Source: Xylanimonas allomyrinae
GTDB taxonomy: Bacteria > Actinomycetota > Actinomycetes > Actinomycetales > Cellulomonadaceae
DNA: 64,000 nucleotides
Direction: 5' to 3'
NCBI RefSeq assembly: GCF_004135345.1
Contig: NZ_CP035495.1
Span: forward strand, 3,162,001-3,226,000
Part shown: positions 47,012-57,720 of the stretch, one piece after another
How the letters are laid out: each line of letters opens with the position of its first letter
How positions within the stretch are numbered: the first letter of the stretch is position 1
The notes under the pieces: model-generated
Seen by the model: only the letters and a program-made list of their open reading frames with translations
Databases searched by the model: none
What the model was told of the DNA's origin: nothing
Program-made: the position numbers and the translations under genes

Positions 47012-47170
47012 ATGCGCAGCGAGCCCCCAGTAGTCCCTGCCGCGGCTGACGCCCGGCGGATTCTCTCCACCGCAGCGACGCCGCGGCGCACCCCGCGTCC
47101 CAGCCCACGTCCGGTCGGCGCGCGCACCCTGGTGCGTGCCGCGACCGCACGCCCGCGGAGGTTTCCATGA
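47012..47170 (+). CDS. proline/arginine-rich leader ORF upstream of corA
   Basis: A 52-aa ORF with AAGGAGG 11 nt before its ATG. It contains ten prolines, including an EPP run, TPRRTPRPSPRP and a terminal ARPRRFP before the stop. The TGA overlaps the corA ATG (ATGA), so corA is translationally coupled to it. The corA Shine-Dalgarno (GGAGG) lies inside the last leader codons. Proline-rich leaders sense low Mg2+ upstream of mgtA and corA in enterobacteria. A similar role here is inference. Confidence 0.45.
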   Translation: MRSEPPVVPAAADARRILSTAATPRRTPRPSPRPVGARTLVRAATARPRRFP

Positions 47171-48309
47171 CCACGTCCCTGCCTGCCCGTGCCCCCCGAT
47201 CCGAGGCGCCGCGCGCGATCCCGCGCGGCCTCGGCGGCGTGCTGCGCCCGCGCCGTCGGCCCACCGAGAACACCGTCGTCCAGCGCGAGCGCGTGGCGAC
47301 GGTGCGCCGCAACGCCGTCGTGACCTCCGCGATCTACGACGACGGTCACCGCACGTCGAGCCACGCACGGCTCGGCGAGACGTTCCGGGCGCTGCGATCG
47401 CGCCCCGGCGGCATGGCGTGGATCGGCCTGGAGCGGCCCGACCCCGCCGAGCTGGCGACGCTCGCCGCCGAGTTCGACCTGCACACGCTCGCGATCGAGG
47501 ACGCCATCCAGGCCCACCAGCGGCCCAAGCTGGAGCGGTACGGCGAGACCCTGTTCGTGGTGCTGCACGCGGCGCGGTACGACGACGCCGCCGAGGAGGT
47601 CGAATTCTCCGAGCTGCACGTGTTCGTCGGCCCCGACTTCGTCGTCACGGTGCGCCACGGCGCCTCGCCCGACCTTCCTGCGGTGCGGCGGCGCATGGAG
47701 GCCGACCCGGAGATGCTCGCGCGCGGCCCCGAGGCCGTGCTGTACGCGATCCTCGACGCCGTCGTCGACGGGTACCTGCCCGTGGTCAACGGCCTGGAGA
47801 ACGACATCGACGAGATCGAGTCGCAGGTCTTCACCACGGGCGCCGAGGCGTCGCGGCGCATCTACGAGCTGTCGCGCGAGGTCGCGGACTTCCTGCGCGC
47901 GGTGCGCCCGCTGCGGCAGGTGTGCCACGCCCTGACCCAGGGCTTCAACAAGTACAAGGTCGACGACGAGCTGCAGACCCGGCTGCGCGACGTCGTCGAC
48001 CACCTCACCGAGGTGGCCGAGCGCGTCGAGACGCAGCGCGGGGCGCTGCGCGACATCCTCACCGTCAACGCGACGCTCGTCGCGCAGCGGCAGAACGAGG
48101 AGGCCAAGGTGCAGAACGAGGAGGTCAAGAAGATCTCTTCCTGGGCGGCCATCCTGTTCGCCCCGACCGTCGTGGGCGGTATCTACGGCATGAACTTCGA
48201 CGTCATGCCCGAGCTGCACTGGGCGTTCGGCTACCCGTTCGCACTCGGGCTCATGCTCGCGGTGAGCGGCGTGCTGTGGGGAGTCTTCCGGCTCAAGCGC
48301 TGGATCTGA
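47167..48309 (+). CDS. corA: CorA-family magnesium/cobalt transporter
   Basis: A 380-aa pentameric Mg2+ channel. The N-terminal cytoplasmic alpha/beta domain is followed by a long stalk helix with QNEEAKVQNEEVKKISSWAAI, then TM1 ending in the YGMN motif of the selectivity filter (GGIYGMNF) and TM2 (FALGLMLAVSGVLWGVF) with a basic C-terminus. The ~35-residue basic N-terminal tail is longer than usual. GGAGG precedes the ATG. Possible control by the overlapping leader ORF. Confidence 0.92.
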   Translation: MTTSLPARAPRSEAPRAIPRGLGGVLRPRRRPTENTVVQRERVATVRRNAVVTSAIYDDGHRTSSHARLGETFRALRSRPGGMAWIGLERPDPAELATLAAEFDLHTLAIEDAIQAHQRPKLERYGETLFVVLHAARYDDAAEEVEFSELHVFVGPDFVVTVRHGASPDLPAVRRRMEADPEMLARGPEAVLYAILDAVVDGYLPVVNGLENDIDEIESQVFTTGAEASRRIYELSREVADFLRAVRPLRQVCHALTQGFNKYKVDDELQTRLRDVVDHLTEVAERVETQRGALRDILTVNATLVAQRQNEEAKVQNEEVKKISSWAAILFAPTVVGGIYGMNFDVMPELHWAFGYPFALGLMLAVSGVLWGVFRLKRWI

Positions 48310-48341
48310 CGCCACACGGCCGGCCGGGCACGCGCGGGCCG

Positions 48342-48355
48342 TAGGCTGTCGGGCG
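48342..48355 (+). promoter_or_regulatory. recR promoter -10, leaderless start
   Basis: TAGGCT at 48342-48347 lies 7 nt before GTG 48355; no Shine-Dalgarno sequence. Indicates that recR has its own promoter just behind corA. Confidence 0.5.
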
Positions 48356-48954
48356 TGTATGAAGGCGCAGTCCAGGACCTGATCGACGAGCTCGGCCGCC
48401 TTCCCGGCGTCGGCCCCAAGAGCGCCCAGCGCATCGCGTTCCACCTGCTCGCAGCCGACGCCGACGACGTGCGGCGCCTCGCCGACGCGCTGCTGGAGGT
48501 CAAGGCGCGCGTGCGGTTCTGCGAGGTGTGCGGCAACGTCGCGGAGTCGGAACGCTGCCGCATCTGCACCGACCCGCGCCGGTCCGACGACGTCATCTGC
48601 GTCGTGGAGGAGCCCAAGGACGTCGTCGCCATCGAGCGCACGCGCGAGTTCCGCGGGCGCTACCACGTGCTCGGCGGGGCGATCAATCCCATCGAGAACG
48701 TCGGGCCCGATGACCTGCGCATCAAGGAGCTCCTGGCCCGGCTCGCCGACGGCCGCGTGCAGGAGGTCATCCTCGCGACCGACCCCAACGTCGAGGGCGA
48801 GGCGACCGCCACCTACCTGGCCCGGCTCATCGGGCCGATGGGTATCACCGTGTCTCGCCTCGCCTCCGGGTTGCCCGTCGGGGGAGACTTGGAGTACGCC
48901 GACGAGGTGACGCTCGGGCGGGCGTTCGAGGGACGTCGCGTCGTCGGCCGCTAG
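48355..48954 (+). CDS. recR: recombination mediator protein RecR
   Basis: A 199-aa RecR with the HhH segment ([18 protein letters not shown]), the four-Cys zinc finger CEVCGN...RCRIC, the Toprim domain ([14 protein letters not shown]) and the conserved C-terminus ([27 protein letters not shown]). It acts with RecF/RecO in gap repair, loading RecA. Usually close behind dnaX in actinobacteria, but here ~21.7 kb away, separated by the sugar island and corA. YbaB is not seen. Confidence 0.95.
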   Translation: MYEGAVQDLIDELGRLPGVGPKSAQRIAFHLLAADADDVRRLADALLEVKARVRFCEVCGNVAESERCRICTDPRRSDDVICVVEEPKDVVAIERTREFRGRYHVLGGAINPIENVGPDDLRIKELLARLADGRVQEVILATDPNVEGEATATYLARLIGPMGITVSRLASGLPVGGDLEYADEVTLGRAFEGRRVVGR

Positions 48955-48998
48955 CCGGTAGCGATACCGGGGCCCCGCCGAGCCGAAGGGAGCAGGGC

Positions 48999-49568
48999 AT
49001 GGGCGAGATCCGCTCGGGAAGTGACCTGCGAGAGGTCGCCGAGAAGACGCAATCCCACGTGCGCGCGTTCCTGTCGACCGTGACCGAGGTGGCCTCGGGG
49101 GCGGCGCCGGGCGCTGAGCTGTCGCTCCTCCTGCTGGCGACCAGCGACCTGCTGTCCGCCGGCGCGCACCTGGCCGCCATCACCGACGTCGTGCCCGTCG
49201 AGCGGTTCGAGCCCGACGCCGGGCCCGACACCGACGTCGACCCGCTGCGCATGGCGCTGGCCCGCATGTTCGACGGGTTCGACGACTACGTCGAGGTCGT
49301 CGACCCGGTGCTGGGCACCGAGATCGGCCCGGCCTCGCTGTCGGGCGACCTGGCGTGCGCGGTCGAGGAGCTGGCCAAGGGCCTGGCCCACTACGACGAG
49401 GGGCACGAGCTCGAGGCGCTGTGGTGGTGGCAGTTCTCCTACCTGTCCTCCTGGGGCGAGCGCACCGCGTCGGCGCTGCGCGTGCTCCAGGCGGTGCTGG
49501 CCCACCTGCGCCTCGACGTCGAGGACGACGTCGCGCAGGAGGCCGAGTACGACGCGCTTCACTCCTGA
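48999..49568 (+). CDS. DUF5063 domain protein
   Basis: A 189-aa all-helical soluble protein. Blocks such as FLSTVTEVASG, DVVPVERFEPDAGPD and the aromatic LEALWWWQFSYLSSWGERTASALR match the actinobacterial DUF5063 family, which habitually follows recR. Function unknown. The ATG is preceded by GGGAGCAGGGC. A strong palindrome follows the gene. Confidence 0.8.
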   Translation: MGEIRSGSDLREVAEKTQSHVRAFLSTVTEVASGAAPGAELSLLLLATSDLLSAGAHLAAITDVVPVERFEPDAGPDTDVDPLRMALARMFDGFDDYVEVVDPVLGTEIGPASLSGDLACAVEELAKGLAHYDEGHELEALWWWQFSYLSSWGERTASALRVLQAVLAHLRLDVEDDVAQEAEYDALHS

Positions 49569-49591
49569 CGCCGCGCCCCCAACGCCGCGCT

Positions 49592-49617
49592 CCTGACGCC
49601 GCCCGGGCGGCGTCAGG
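49592..49617. terminator. palindromic terminator, DUF5063/ABC permease
   Basis: A 26-bp perfect palindrome (CCTGACGCCGCCC and its complement) lies between convergent genes and overlaps the stop codon of the ABC permease. Confidence 0.7.
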
Positions 49618-50779
49618 CCACGCGCGTGCCCTGGGGGAGGTGGCGGGTCGGGATGCGCAGGCGGTTGACCGCGATCACCACGGCGCCCGCGCCCAGCAGG
49701 AACTGGAACCCCAGGCCCCACGGCCACACCGGGTTCTGGCTGGGCTCGACCTCCGCGACGGGCGAGTCGGGCCGGAAGATCTCCCGCCCCCGGTGGTCCC
49801 AGCGCGTGAAGTTGCCCGTGCAGTAGTCGGCCTCGTCGGAGGCACCGGTGCGCACGTACCGCACGCCGTACTGGAGCAGTGCGAGCGGGCTCGGCTCGTA
49901 CGCGCGCGCGACACTCTCGGCGTCGTCCGGCAGCGGCTGGACGTCGGCGACGACGACGAACGGGTTGGGGGCCAGCAGCCACCAGGTGCGTTCGGAGTGC
50001 CACACCTCCTGCCGCTGCGTCTGCCACTCGCACACCGACGGGTCGTCCGTGTCGCCGTCCCAGTTCGACGGGACAGTCCACACCCGGACGTCGGCCTGCC
50101 CCGAGACGAGTGGTGCCGACAGGCCGAAGAGCACGGGTCCCAGCACCGTCAGGGCCCCGATCGTCAGGTAGGTGAGCACCGCCGCCCCCGACGTCTTGGT
50201 CACCAGCGCGGAGAACCCGAGGCCGACGGCGCACACCACCAGCAGCACGGCGGCGAGCACGAGCAGCGTCGTCACCAGCGAGAGCACCGCGACGCCGCCC
50301 GCGGCGAGCGCCCACACGATGAACGGCACGCTCACCACGAGGAACGCGAGCGCGGCCGTCCACGCGGCGAGGAGCTTGCCGAGCACGATCTCCGCGGGGC
50401 TGAGCAGCGTCGCCTGGAGCGTGGCCAGCGTGCCCGCGTTGCGGTCGCCGTTGATCGCGGACGCGCTGAGCGTCGGCGCGACGAGCAGCCCGAGGAACAG
50501 CACGAAGAACACGACGATGCCGAAGATGAGCGGCCCGAGGTCGGGCGCATCGGCGGCGCTGCCGGCGAGCGACCGCAGCGCCCCCGTCGTGAGCGCCGTG
50601 ATCGCGCCGACGACGACGAACCACACCACCAGCGCGACCTTCCAGCGCGTCGACCGCACACGCTGGCGCAGCTCGAGCCGGGTGACGGTGCGGATGCCGT
50701 GACCGGTCACCCGCCAGTCGCCGCGACGCCGGTTCCCGGAGCCCGACGGCGGTGCGGTCGCCACGTCCACGGTGCTCAT
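49613..50779 (-). CDS. ABC-2 type exporter permease
   Basis: A 388-aa permease with about six membrane helices. RLELRQRVRSTRWKVALVVWF opens TM1. A large extracytoplasmic domain lies between TM5 and TM6 (residues ~225-340) with Trp-rich sequence and Cys pairs (CEWQ, DYCTGNF). The layout (five helices, domain, last helix) matches ABC-2/NatB-like exporter subunits. The ATG overlaps the ATPase stop (ATGA), so they form a two-gene exporter. Cargo unknown. Confidence 0.8.
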   Translation of the reverse strand: MSTVDVATAPPSGSGNRRRGDWRVTGHGIRTVTRLELRQRVRSTRWKVALVVWFVVVGAITALTTGALRSLAGSAADAPDLGPLIFGIVVFFVLFLGLLVAPTLSASAINGDRNAGTLATLQATLLSPAEIVLGKLLAAWTAALAFLVVSVPFIVWALAAGGVAVLSLVTTLLVLAAVLLVVCAVGLGFSALVTKTSGAAVLTYLTIGALTVLGPVLFGLSAPLVSGQADVRVWTVPSNWDGDTDDPSVCEWQTQRQEVWHSERTWWLLAPNPFVVVADVQPLPDDAESVARAYEPSPLALLQYGVRYVRTGASDEADYCTGNFTRWDHRGREIFRPDSPVAEVEPSQNPVWPWGLGFQFLLGAGAVVIAVNRLRIPTRHLPQGTRVA

Positions 50780-51708
50780 CGCCGCTCCTCCTCCAGGGCC
50801 AGGTACGCCTGCTCCAGCACGCCGCCCGCGGGGGCGAGGCTGACGACGGGGACGCCGTCGCCGACGGCGGCGCGCAGCAGCGCGGCTGCGGCGGCGTCGC
50901 CGTCGAGCTCGACGAGCGCGCCCTCGCCGTCCGGTGGGGCGAGCGCGTAGCCGGAGCGGTCGAGCCACGCGCGCAGGCCCGCGTCGTCGAGCGCCGTGAC
51001 GCGCCACGGACGGCGCTGGGCGGCGGCACCCGCGACCGACTGCGTCGCCACGGTGCGCCCCCGCGACAGGAAGACGGCGTCGTCGGCCATCTCGTCGAGC
51101 TCGGCCAGCACGTGGCTCGACACGAGCACGGTCTTGCCCTCGGCGGCGAGGCGTCGCACGAGCACGCGCAGGTCGACGCGTGAGCGCGGGTCGAGGCCCG
51201 AGGCCGGCTCGTCGAGCAGCAGCACCTGCGGGTCGTGCACCAATGCACGGGCCAGGCCGAGGCGCTGCTTCTGCCCGCGCGAGAGCACGTGGGCCGGGGC
51301 GTCGGCGTACTCGTCGAGGTGAACCAGGGTGAGCAGCTCGGCGGCGCGCGCGGCGCCCACCTCGCGCGGCAGGCGGTACGCGGCCGCGACCGTGGTGAGG
51401 ACCTCGCGTGCGGTCAGCGAGTCCCAGGTGCCGAAGACGTCGGGCATCCAGCCGGTGCGTCGCCGCGCCTCCAGCCCCTGCGTCACGGGGTCGAAGCCCG
51501 CGACGGTCACGGTCCCGGCGTCGGGGACGAGCAGGCCCGCGAGCACGAGCAGCAACGTCGTCTTGCCTGAGCCGTTGGGGCCGACCAGCGCCGTCACCCG
51601 CCCCGGCAGCGCGTCGAGGTCGACGCCGTCGACCGCCTTGACCGCGCCGAACGCGCGCCTCACTCCGACGGCGCGGACGCCCCCGGACCCACCGCCGTCG
51701 GTGCTCAT
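50776..51708 (-). CDS. ABC exporter ATP-binding protein
   Basis: A 310-aa ABC ATPase. Walker A is GPNGSGKTT, the signature LSRGQKQRLGLARAL and Walker B VLLLDEPASGLD, followed by the H-loop SSHVLAE. The ~90-residue C-terminal domain is typical of drug/NatA-type exporters. It is coupled to the permease gene by a 4-nt overlap. It is divergent from the TSUP gene. Confidence 0.87.
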   Translation of the reverse strand: MSTDGGGSGGVRAVGVRRAFGAVKAVDGVDLDALPGRVTALVGPNGSGKTTLLLVLAGLLVPDAGTVTVAGFDPVTQGLEARRRTGWMPDVFGTWDSLTAREVLTTVAAAYRLPREVGAARAAELLTLVHLDEYADAPAHVLSRGQKQRLGLARALVHDPQVLLLDEPASGLDPRSRVDLRVLVRRLAAEGKTVLVSSHVLAELDEMADDAVFLSRGRTVATQSVAGAAAQRRPWRVTALDDAGLRAWLDRSGYALAPPDGEGALVELDGDAAAAALLRAAVGDGVPVVSLAPAGGVLEQAYLALEEERR

Positions 51709-51827
51709 CCCTGGAAGGTAACGGGACGTGCGCGGCCTGAACAGGACGAAACGCTCGCCAGCGGCGTGTGCGGCCGCGGGACGACCCCGCGCGACGCCCC
51801 CGCGCGACGGGATGCGACCATGGGCCG

Positions 51828-52604
51828 GTGCCCGAACTCGACCTGGCGACCTGGGTCCTCCTCCTGCTCGCCGGCCTGACCGCGGGCTGGGTCGACGCCG
51901 TCGTCGGCGGGGGCGGGCTGATCCAGCTCCCCGCGCTGCTGCTCGTGCCCGGCATGACGCCCGTGCAGGCGCTCGCCACCAACAAGGTCGGCTCGATCAT
52001 GGGCACGTCGACGTCGGCGGTCACCTACGCGCGGCGCGTGCAGCCCGACCTCACCACGGCCGCGCCGATGGCGGCCGCGGCGCTCGCGGGCGCCGTCGGG
52101 GGAGCGGCGCTCGCGTCGCACCTGCCCGCCGCCGCGTTCAAGCCGGTCATCCTCGTGGTGCTGGTCGCCGTGGCGGTCTACACGGTCGCGAGGCCATCGC
52201 TCGGCACGCACACGCGCCTGCGCTGGGAGGGCAACCGGCACCGCGTCTCCGCCGCTGGGACCGGCCTGGTCATCGGCGTGTACGACGGCGTGCTCGGGCC
52301 GGGGACGGGCACGTTCCTGGTGATCGCCCTCGTCGGGGTGCTGGGGTACGCGTTCCTGCCGGCGTCGGCGCTCGCCAAGATCACCAACTTCGCGACCAAC
52401 CTGGGGGCGCTGATCTTCTTCGTGCCCGCGGGCCACGTCGTGTGGCACCTGGGGCTCGCCGTGGGCGCGGCCAACCTCGTGGGCGGGTACGCCGGGGCGC
52501 GCATGGCGGTGGCGAAGGGGTCGCGGTTCGTGCGCGTGGTGTTCGTCGTCGTCGTCGGGGCGCTCATCGTGCGGCTCGGGTATGACGTGGTCACCGGCGC
52601 GTAG
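51828..52604 (+). CDS. TSUP-family (TauE/SafE) anion permease
   Basis: A 258-aa membrane protein with eight hydrophobic segments. The two family half-repeats are visible: GWVDAVVGGGGLIQLPALL near the N-terminus and GVYDGVLGPGTGTFLVIALV in the second half. TSUP proteins export sulfite, sulfoacetate or related anions. The GTG at 51828 was chosen because the upstream residues are Arg/Pro-rich non-membrane sequence. No sulfur genes are adjacent. Confidence 0.85.
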   Translation: MPELDLATWVLLLLAGLTAGWVDAVVGGGGLIQLPALLLVPGMTPVQALATNKVGSIMGTSTSAVTYARRVQPDLTTAAPMAAAALAGAVGGAALASHLPAAAFKPVILVVLVAVAVYTVARPSLGTHTRLRWEGNRHRVSAAGTGLVIGVYDGVLGPGTGTFLVIALVGVLGYAFLPASALAKITNFATNLGALIFFVPAGHVVWHLGLAVGAANLVGGYAGARMAVAKGSRFVRVVFVVVVGALIVRLGYDVVTGA

Positions 52605-52623
52605 CGCTGGCACGCTGCAGAGC

Positions 52624-52962
52624 ATGAGCACGACAGCGAGCATCGCGAGCACGCCCGAGCCGCCCTACACGGCCGTGATCTTCACGTCGCTGCGCACGCC
52701 CGGCGACCAGGGGTATGCGCGCATGTCCGCGCGCATGGAGCAGCTCGCCCGCCGGCAGCCGGGATTCCTGGGGATCGACTCGGCGCGCGAGGGTGCCGGC
52801 ATCACCGTCTCCTACTGGTCGGACGACGACGCCGCGGCCGCCTGGAAGCAGGTCCACGAGCACGTCGTGGCGCAGCGGCGCGGGCGCGACGTCTGGTACG
52901 CCGACTACGTCGTGCGGGTCGCGACGGTGACGCGCGCATACGGGCCGGACGGCGCCCGTTGA
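52624..52962 (+). CDS. antibiotic-biosynthesis-monooxygenase-fold protein
   Basis: A 112-aa dimeric alpha/beta-barrel protein resembling YqjZ/ABM-like stress proteins: PYTAVIFTSLRTPGDQGY, RQPGFLGIDSAR, ITVSYWSDDDAAAAWKQVHEH. No cofactor site is evident. Role unclear; such proteins may act as small oxygenases or heme-related enzymes. It sits between the TSUP gene and lysC without obvious coupling. Confidence 0.78.
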   Translation: MSTTASIASTPEPPYTAVIFTSLRTPGDQGYARMSARMEQLARRQPGFLGIDSAREGAGITVSYWSDDDAAAAWKQVHEHVVAQRRGRDVWYADYVVRVATVTRAYGPDGAR

Positions 52963-53082
52963 CGACCCCGGGCTGAGACACGGCCGTCGCGCCCGGCGTC
53001 GGGCACGTACCATCGACGGGCAAGCACAAGCACCCGGCGGGCCGTTGAGAGAGACGGAGGCCGGCGACAGAAAGAGCAGAAC

Positions 53083-55483
<2,401 letters not shown>

Positions 55484-55488
55484 CGCCC

Positions 55489-55522
55489 ACCGCCGCCCGG
55501 TGGCTCACCACCGGGCGGCGGT
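55489..55522. terminator. bidirectional terminator, asd/SGNH
   Basis: 15-bp perfect stem (ACCGCCGCCCGGTGG and complement) with a CTCA loop, between the convergent asd and SGNH genes. Confidence 0.8.
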
Positions 55523-56676
55523 CACGCCGCGAACGCGCCCCCGGGGCCGAAGACGCGCTTGGCGAAGCGCTCGCCGATGCGGCGGTGCGCGGGCGTCGTG
55601 GGGTGCAGGTTGTCCGGCAGGGGCAGTTCGGCCTCGTCCGCCTTGCCGAACAGGTCGCGGCCGTCGAGGTAGTACAGGTTCGGGTCGTCCACCGCGCGCT
55701 CGGCGACGATGCTCGCCAGTTCCTTGCGGATCACGCGCAGCGTGAGCTTGCCCGCGTTGGCCTCGGCGGGGTCGCCCGTCGCCACGAACCGCAGCTCGCC
55801 CCGGGCCAGCGCCTCGACGTCGAAAGCGCCCGGGCCGGGCGTAGCCTCATGGATGGGGCAGAGAATCGGCGACACCACGAGCAGCGGCGTGCCCGGGTGA
55901 CCGTCCCGGATCGTGTCGAGGAACCCGTGGACCGCCGGGCGGAACGCGCGCCGCCGCATGACGTCGGCGTTGACCAGGTTGATGCCCAGGCTCAGCGAGA
56001 TGAGGTCCGCGGGCAGGTCGCGCATGGTCCGCGCGAGGAACGGGTCGGCCATCGCCGAGCCGCCGAAACCCAGGTTGAGCAGATCAACGCCGCCCGCCAG
56101 CGCGGCCACCGCCGCCCACGTCCCGGTGGGGTGCGTGGCGTTCGATCCCTGGCTGATCGAGCTGCCGTGGTGGACCCACCGGCGGCCCGCGACCGGGGCC
56201 GGCCGGACGGGCGCGTCGCTGCGCAGCTCGACCAGATCGAGCGTCTCCTGGTGCGGCAGCCAGATCTCGACGCGCTTCTCGCCCTCGGGCAGGCCCTCGG
56301 CGACGACGCCGCGGACCTGCCCCGGGGTCGTCTCCACGCCACCCGTGCGCGGGTCCATCGTGACGAGCGTGGCGTCGTCGAGGGAACCCTGCGCGGTCAG
56401 CGCACCGTCGACCACGACGTCGAAGACGCCCGCCGGGCGGGCGGGCGCGCCACGGTACGCGTACCGCGTCGCGATCGCGCGCAGCTCGACCCGTCGCGCG
56501 GCGGTCGTGACGGCGACGCGGACCCCCGCCGGCTGCGACTCCACCATGGTGAGCTGCGCGTCGGCGGCCTGCGCGCGAGCCCACGCGGGCAGGCGATGGA
56601 CGCGCAGCCCGGAATCGGTCGGCTCGAGCTCGACGGCGCCGCGGACGAGATCCGGGGTGATCGGGGTGGTGTACAT
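55522..56676 (-). CDS. SGNH-family hydrolase with N-terminal beta domain
   Basis: A 384-aa protein. An N-terminal ~170-residue beta-sandwich (as in SGNH_hydro_N/CE2-like esterases) precedes the SGNH core with block I GSSISQG, Asn-containing LGINLVNAD and the final DNLHPTTPAH (Asp-x-x-His). It probably deacylates a carbohydrate or glycoside. No signal peptide. The ATG at 56676 has AGAGGA upstream. The long frame upstream is not coding for this protein; it runs through the reverse of another frame of the PKD-like gene. Confidence 0.82.
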   Translation of the reverse strand: MYTTPITPDLVRGAVELEPTDSGLRVHRLPAWARAQAADAQLTMVESQPAGVRVAVTTAARRVELRAIATRYAYRGAPARPAGVFDVVVDGALTAQGSLDDATLVTMDPRTGGVETTPGQVRGVVAEGLPEGEKRVEIWLPHQETLDLVELRSDAPVRPAPVAGRRWVHHGSSISQGSNATHPTGTWAAVAALAGGVDLLNLGFGGSAMADPFLARTMRDLPADLISLSLGINLVNADVMRRRAFRPAVHGFLDTIRDGHPGTPLLVVSPILCPIHEATPGPGAFDVEALARGELRFVATGDPAEANAGKLTLRVIRKELASIVAERAVDDPNLYYLDGRDLFGKADEAELPLPDNLHPTTPAHRRIGERFAKRVFGPGGAFAA

Positions 56677-56717
56677 GAGGTCCTCTGCCGTGGGTGGGTG
56701 CGTCGTGAACTTACCGT

Positions 56718-57719
56718 TCAGCAGGTGGTGTGGCCGTCGAGGGTGTCGCAGTAGAGGCGGGTGTGGGCTTCGGTGAGGGTGTAGGTGCCTGCGGTGCTGG
56801 TGGTGGTGAGGGTGTCGGGGATGTCGGTCCAGGTGGGGGTGCCGGTGATGCGGTATTGGCCGTGCCAGGTGGTGGTGAGGGTGATGGTGACGTCGGTGCG
56901 GTAGTGGATGCCGTCGGGGGTGGTGCGGGTGCCGGCGGTGTGGCCGGTGGGGGTGTGGGGGTCGCCGAGGCGGGTCCAGGCGTGGGCGGTCCAGTGGTGG
57001 TCGACGTCGGGGTCGCCGGGGGTCCAGGGGTGGCCGGGGTCGGTGGTGGTCAGGGTGGGGCCGGTGGGGGAGAAGGGGTCGTCGAAGTCCCAGGTGTAGT
57101 GGGTGGGGAGGGCGCGGATCTCGACGGGGACGTCGAGCAGGGTGGTGTGCTGGGTGGTGGGGGTGGGGGTGGTGTAGGCGGGGTACCAGGTGTTGAGGAG
57201 CAGGGTGGGGGTGGCGGTCTGGAGGGTGGCGGTGGGGGTGGGGATGTGCATCGTGGTGAAGGCGTTGCGGGCTTGGGTGGTCAGGTCGGCGGGGGTGATG
57301 CACTGGGTGCCGGTGACGGGTTGGGGGGTGGTGTAGGTGCCGTCGGGTTGCAGGTGTTGGACCCAGAGGGGGTCGAGCTGGTAGGTGTCGGGTGGGCAGG
57401 TGAGGGTGGCGGCGAGGTTGACGCTGCCGTCAGGGCAGGAGCCTTGGAAGTACTCGGCCCAGGTGACCATGGGGTCCAGGTCGGTGACGGCGCAGTACAT
57501 GTCGTTCGCGCGCAGGTACTTGACCGGGGGTGGTGTCGAGGGGTTGGGCTCACGGCCCCCGTCAGGGGTCGACGTCCACGCGGAGTCCTCGGCAGAGACC
57601 GTGAACGAGTCGTCGGTGTCGTCGGTCTTGCCGCCGTAAGCCGGGGGTTCAGTGGTGCCCTGCGCAAGATGGAGCGCGAGCACTGTCAGGGCGGCAACGC
57701 CGCGGGAGGTCGCCCGCAT
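56718..57719 (-). CDS. secreted PKD-like protein of extreme composition
   Basis: A 333-aa exported protein. A signal-like N-terminus (SRGVAALTVLALHLAQG) is followed by an acidic linker, a Cys-containing region (MYCAVTD, GSCPDGS, LTCPPD, TQCITP) and a His/Thr/Pro-rich domain with the PKD-like HYTWDFDD and TTTDPGHPWTP, ending in LYCDTLDGHTTC. Between ~56730 and 57400 the coding strand is almost only ACC, CCC, CAC and similar codons, unlike neighbours. It lies 1 nt after the DUF6318 gene stop, so the two form an operon. No known function. Confidence 0.7.
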   Translation of the reverse strand: MRATSRGVAALTVLALHLAQGTTEPPAYGGKTDDTDDSFTVSAEDSAWTSTPDGGREPNPSTPPPVKYLRANDMYCAVTDLDPMVTWAEYFQGSCPDGSVNLAATLTCPPDTYQLDPLWVQHLQPDGTYTTPQPVTGTQCITPADLTTQARNAFTTMHIPTPTATLQTATPTLLLNTWYPAYTTPTPTTQHTTLLDVPVEIRALPTHYTWDFDDPFSPTGPTLTTTDPGHPWTPGDPDVDHHWTAHAWTRLGDPHTPTGHTAGTRTTPDGIHYRTDVTITLTTTWHGQYRITGTPTWTDIPDTLTTTSTAGTYTLTEAHTRLYCDTLDGHTTC

Positions 57720-57720
57720 G

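Noticed and set aside
46930-47166. M-box (ykoK) Mg2+ riboswitch before corA
   Set aside because: No matching core sequence; the leader ORF is the only notable element.
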